6,292 nucleotides of DNA. Origin: an uncultured Clostridia bacterium. Lineage in GTDB: Bacteria > Bacillota > Clostridia > Lachnospirales > CAG-274. Positions 6,002 to 6,292 of this stretch are shown piece by piece. The stretch spans positions 1-6,292 of the forward strand of contig CANRCU010000140.1 in NCBI GenBank assembly GCA_947629215.1, read 5' to 3'. Below the pieces are notes generated by a model that saw only the letters and a list, made by a program, of their open reading frames with translations, searched no databases and was not told where the DNA came from. The position numbers and the translations under genes were made by a program. Each line of letters begins with the position of its first letter. Position 1 is the first letter of the stretch.

Positions 6002-6045
6002 CGTGACAGTATATATATTCCCGGTCACGCTTTCAATTTTGAAAG
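6002..6045. other. Two adjacent inverted repeats between convergent genes
   Basis: CGTGAC (6002-6007) pairs with GTCACG (6024-6029) around a 16-base AT-rich loop. CTTTCAA (6030-6036) pairs with TTGAAAG (6039-6045) directly after it. They lie in the 125-base gap between the TfoX-like stop and the convergent minus-strand gene, where a shared terminator would be expected. Neither hairpin has a proper T-run on either strand, so termination is only a guess; an operator site is an alternative. Nothing else was recognised in 5955-6079. Confidence 0.35.
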
Positions 6046-6079
6046 TTTGAACTATCGACATTATCAAAATCCGAAAAAC

Positions 6080-6292
6080 TCACTTCGAACATATACTATT
6101 TTGACGCCCCATATAATATATTATTTTAATTATAGTAACTATATCTATTATCGGAACAGTAGTAAACAACCATATTTTCTTTTCACTTACATTTCTAAAT
6201 TTCCAAATAAATATTAAAGAAGTAATTATTCCGATAGGTGAATGCCAAAAAAATATTAAAATATATGCTATAACAGCACCCCAATCAATAAC
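6080..6292 (-). CDS. C-terminal fragment of an unknown membrane protein (5' end outside window)
   Basis: The minus strand is open from the right edge for 70 codons down to a TGA (complement of 6080-6082). No start codon is expected in the window because the gene begins further right. The peptide is very hydrophobic and aromatic. It has two likely membrane segments, about residues 5-30 (AVIAYILIFFWHSPIG and onward) and 41-60 (WLFTTVPIIDIVTIIKIIYY), separated by a basic loop KFRNVSEKK (31-39), with a polar tail ending MGRQNSICSK. The family is not recognised. Codons end almost entirely in A or T, and 6121-6240 has 27 G/C in 120 bases against 26 in 60 in a sample of fhs (1081-1140), so composition is unlike the rest of the window and suggests acquired DNA. 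That an AT-rich stretch stays open for 70 codons with loop charge suited to a membrane protein supports a real gene, but it rests on this fragment alone. Confidence 0.6.
   Translation of the reverse strand, partial: VIDWGAVIAYILIFFWHSPIGIITSLIFIWKFRNVSEKKIWLFTTVPIIDIVTIIKIIYYMGRQNSICSK

Overview
The window looks like a chromosomal segment of a low-to-moderate GC Gram-positive bacterium of the Clostridia, probably an anaerobic gut Oscillospiraceae/Ruminococcaceae-type organism. The reasons are the FtsK/SpoIIIE translocase, an acetogen/clostridial-type formate-tetrahydrofolate ligase, strong AGGAGG-type ribosome binding sites, sigma-A promoters, a clostridial-style single-domain STAS antagonist and a stand-alone TfoX N-terminal-domain protein. 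The genus-level placement is inference.

Layout. Bases 2-781 are the 3' end of a DNA translocase gene (ftsK/spoIIIE), cut by the left edge. Bases 825-4859 hold a tight four-gene block on the + strand: fhs, a lipoprotein built from seven repeats of about 39 residues, folD, and a small protein resembling the papain/C39 cysteine peptidase fold. The gaps are 14, 14 and -4 bases. Fhs makes 10-formyl-THF from formate, and FolD interconverts 10-formyl-, methenyl- and methylene-THF, so the two enzymes form one C1 pathway. The lipoprotein and the peptidase-like protein have no obvious place in it. Bases 4883-5328 are a self-contained unit: consensus promoter, STAS anti-anti-sigma-type gene with its start corrected to 4947, and a rho-independent terminator.

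Bases 5329-5568 contain no convincing gene but are not featureless. They hold a near-consensus minus-strand promoter (5483-5511) and a good plus-strand terminator (5525-5556), so small or antisense RNAs are possible. A consensus extended -10 promoter (5569-5597) then drives a 106-residue TfoX N-domain protein (5634-5954). The right end is much more AT-rich. It carries, on the minus strand and with no start codon in the window, the C-terminal 70 residues of a hydrophobic membrane protein (6080-6292), convergent with the TfoX gene.

Most of the window is ordinary housekeeping DNA. No CRISPR array, insertion sequence, tRNA or rRNA was seen. The points worth a second look are the repeat lipoprotein and peptidase-like protein inside a folate operon, the opposing signals in 5329-5568, and the composition break at the right end.
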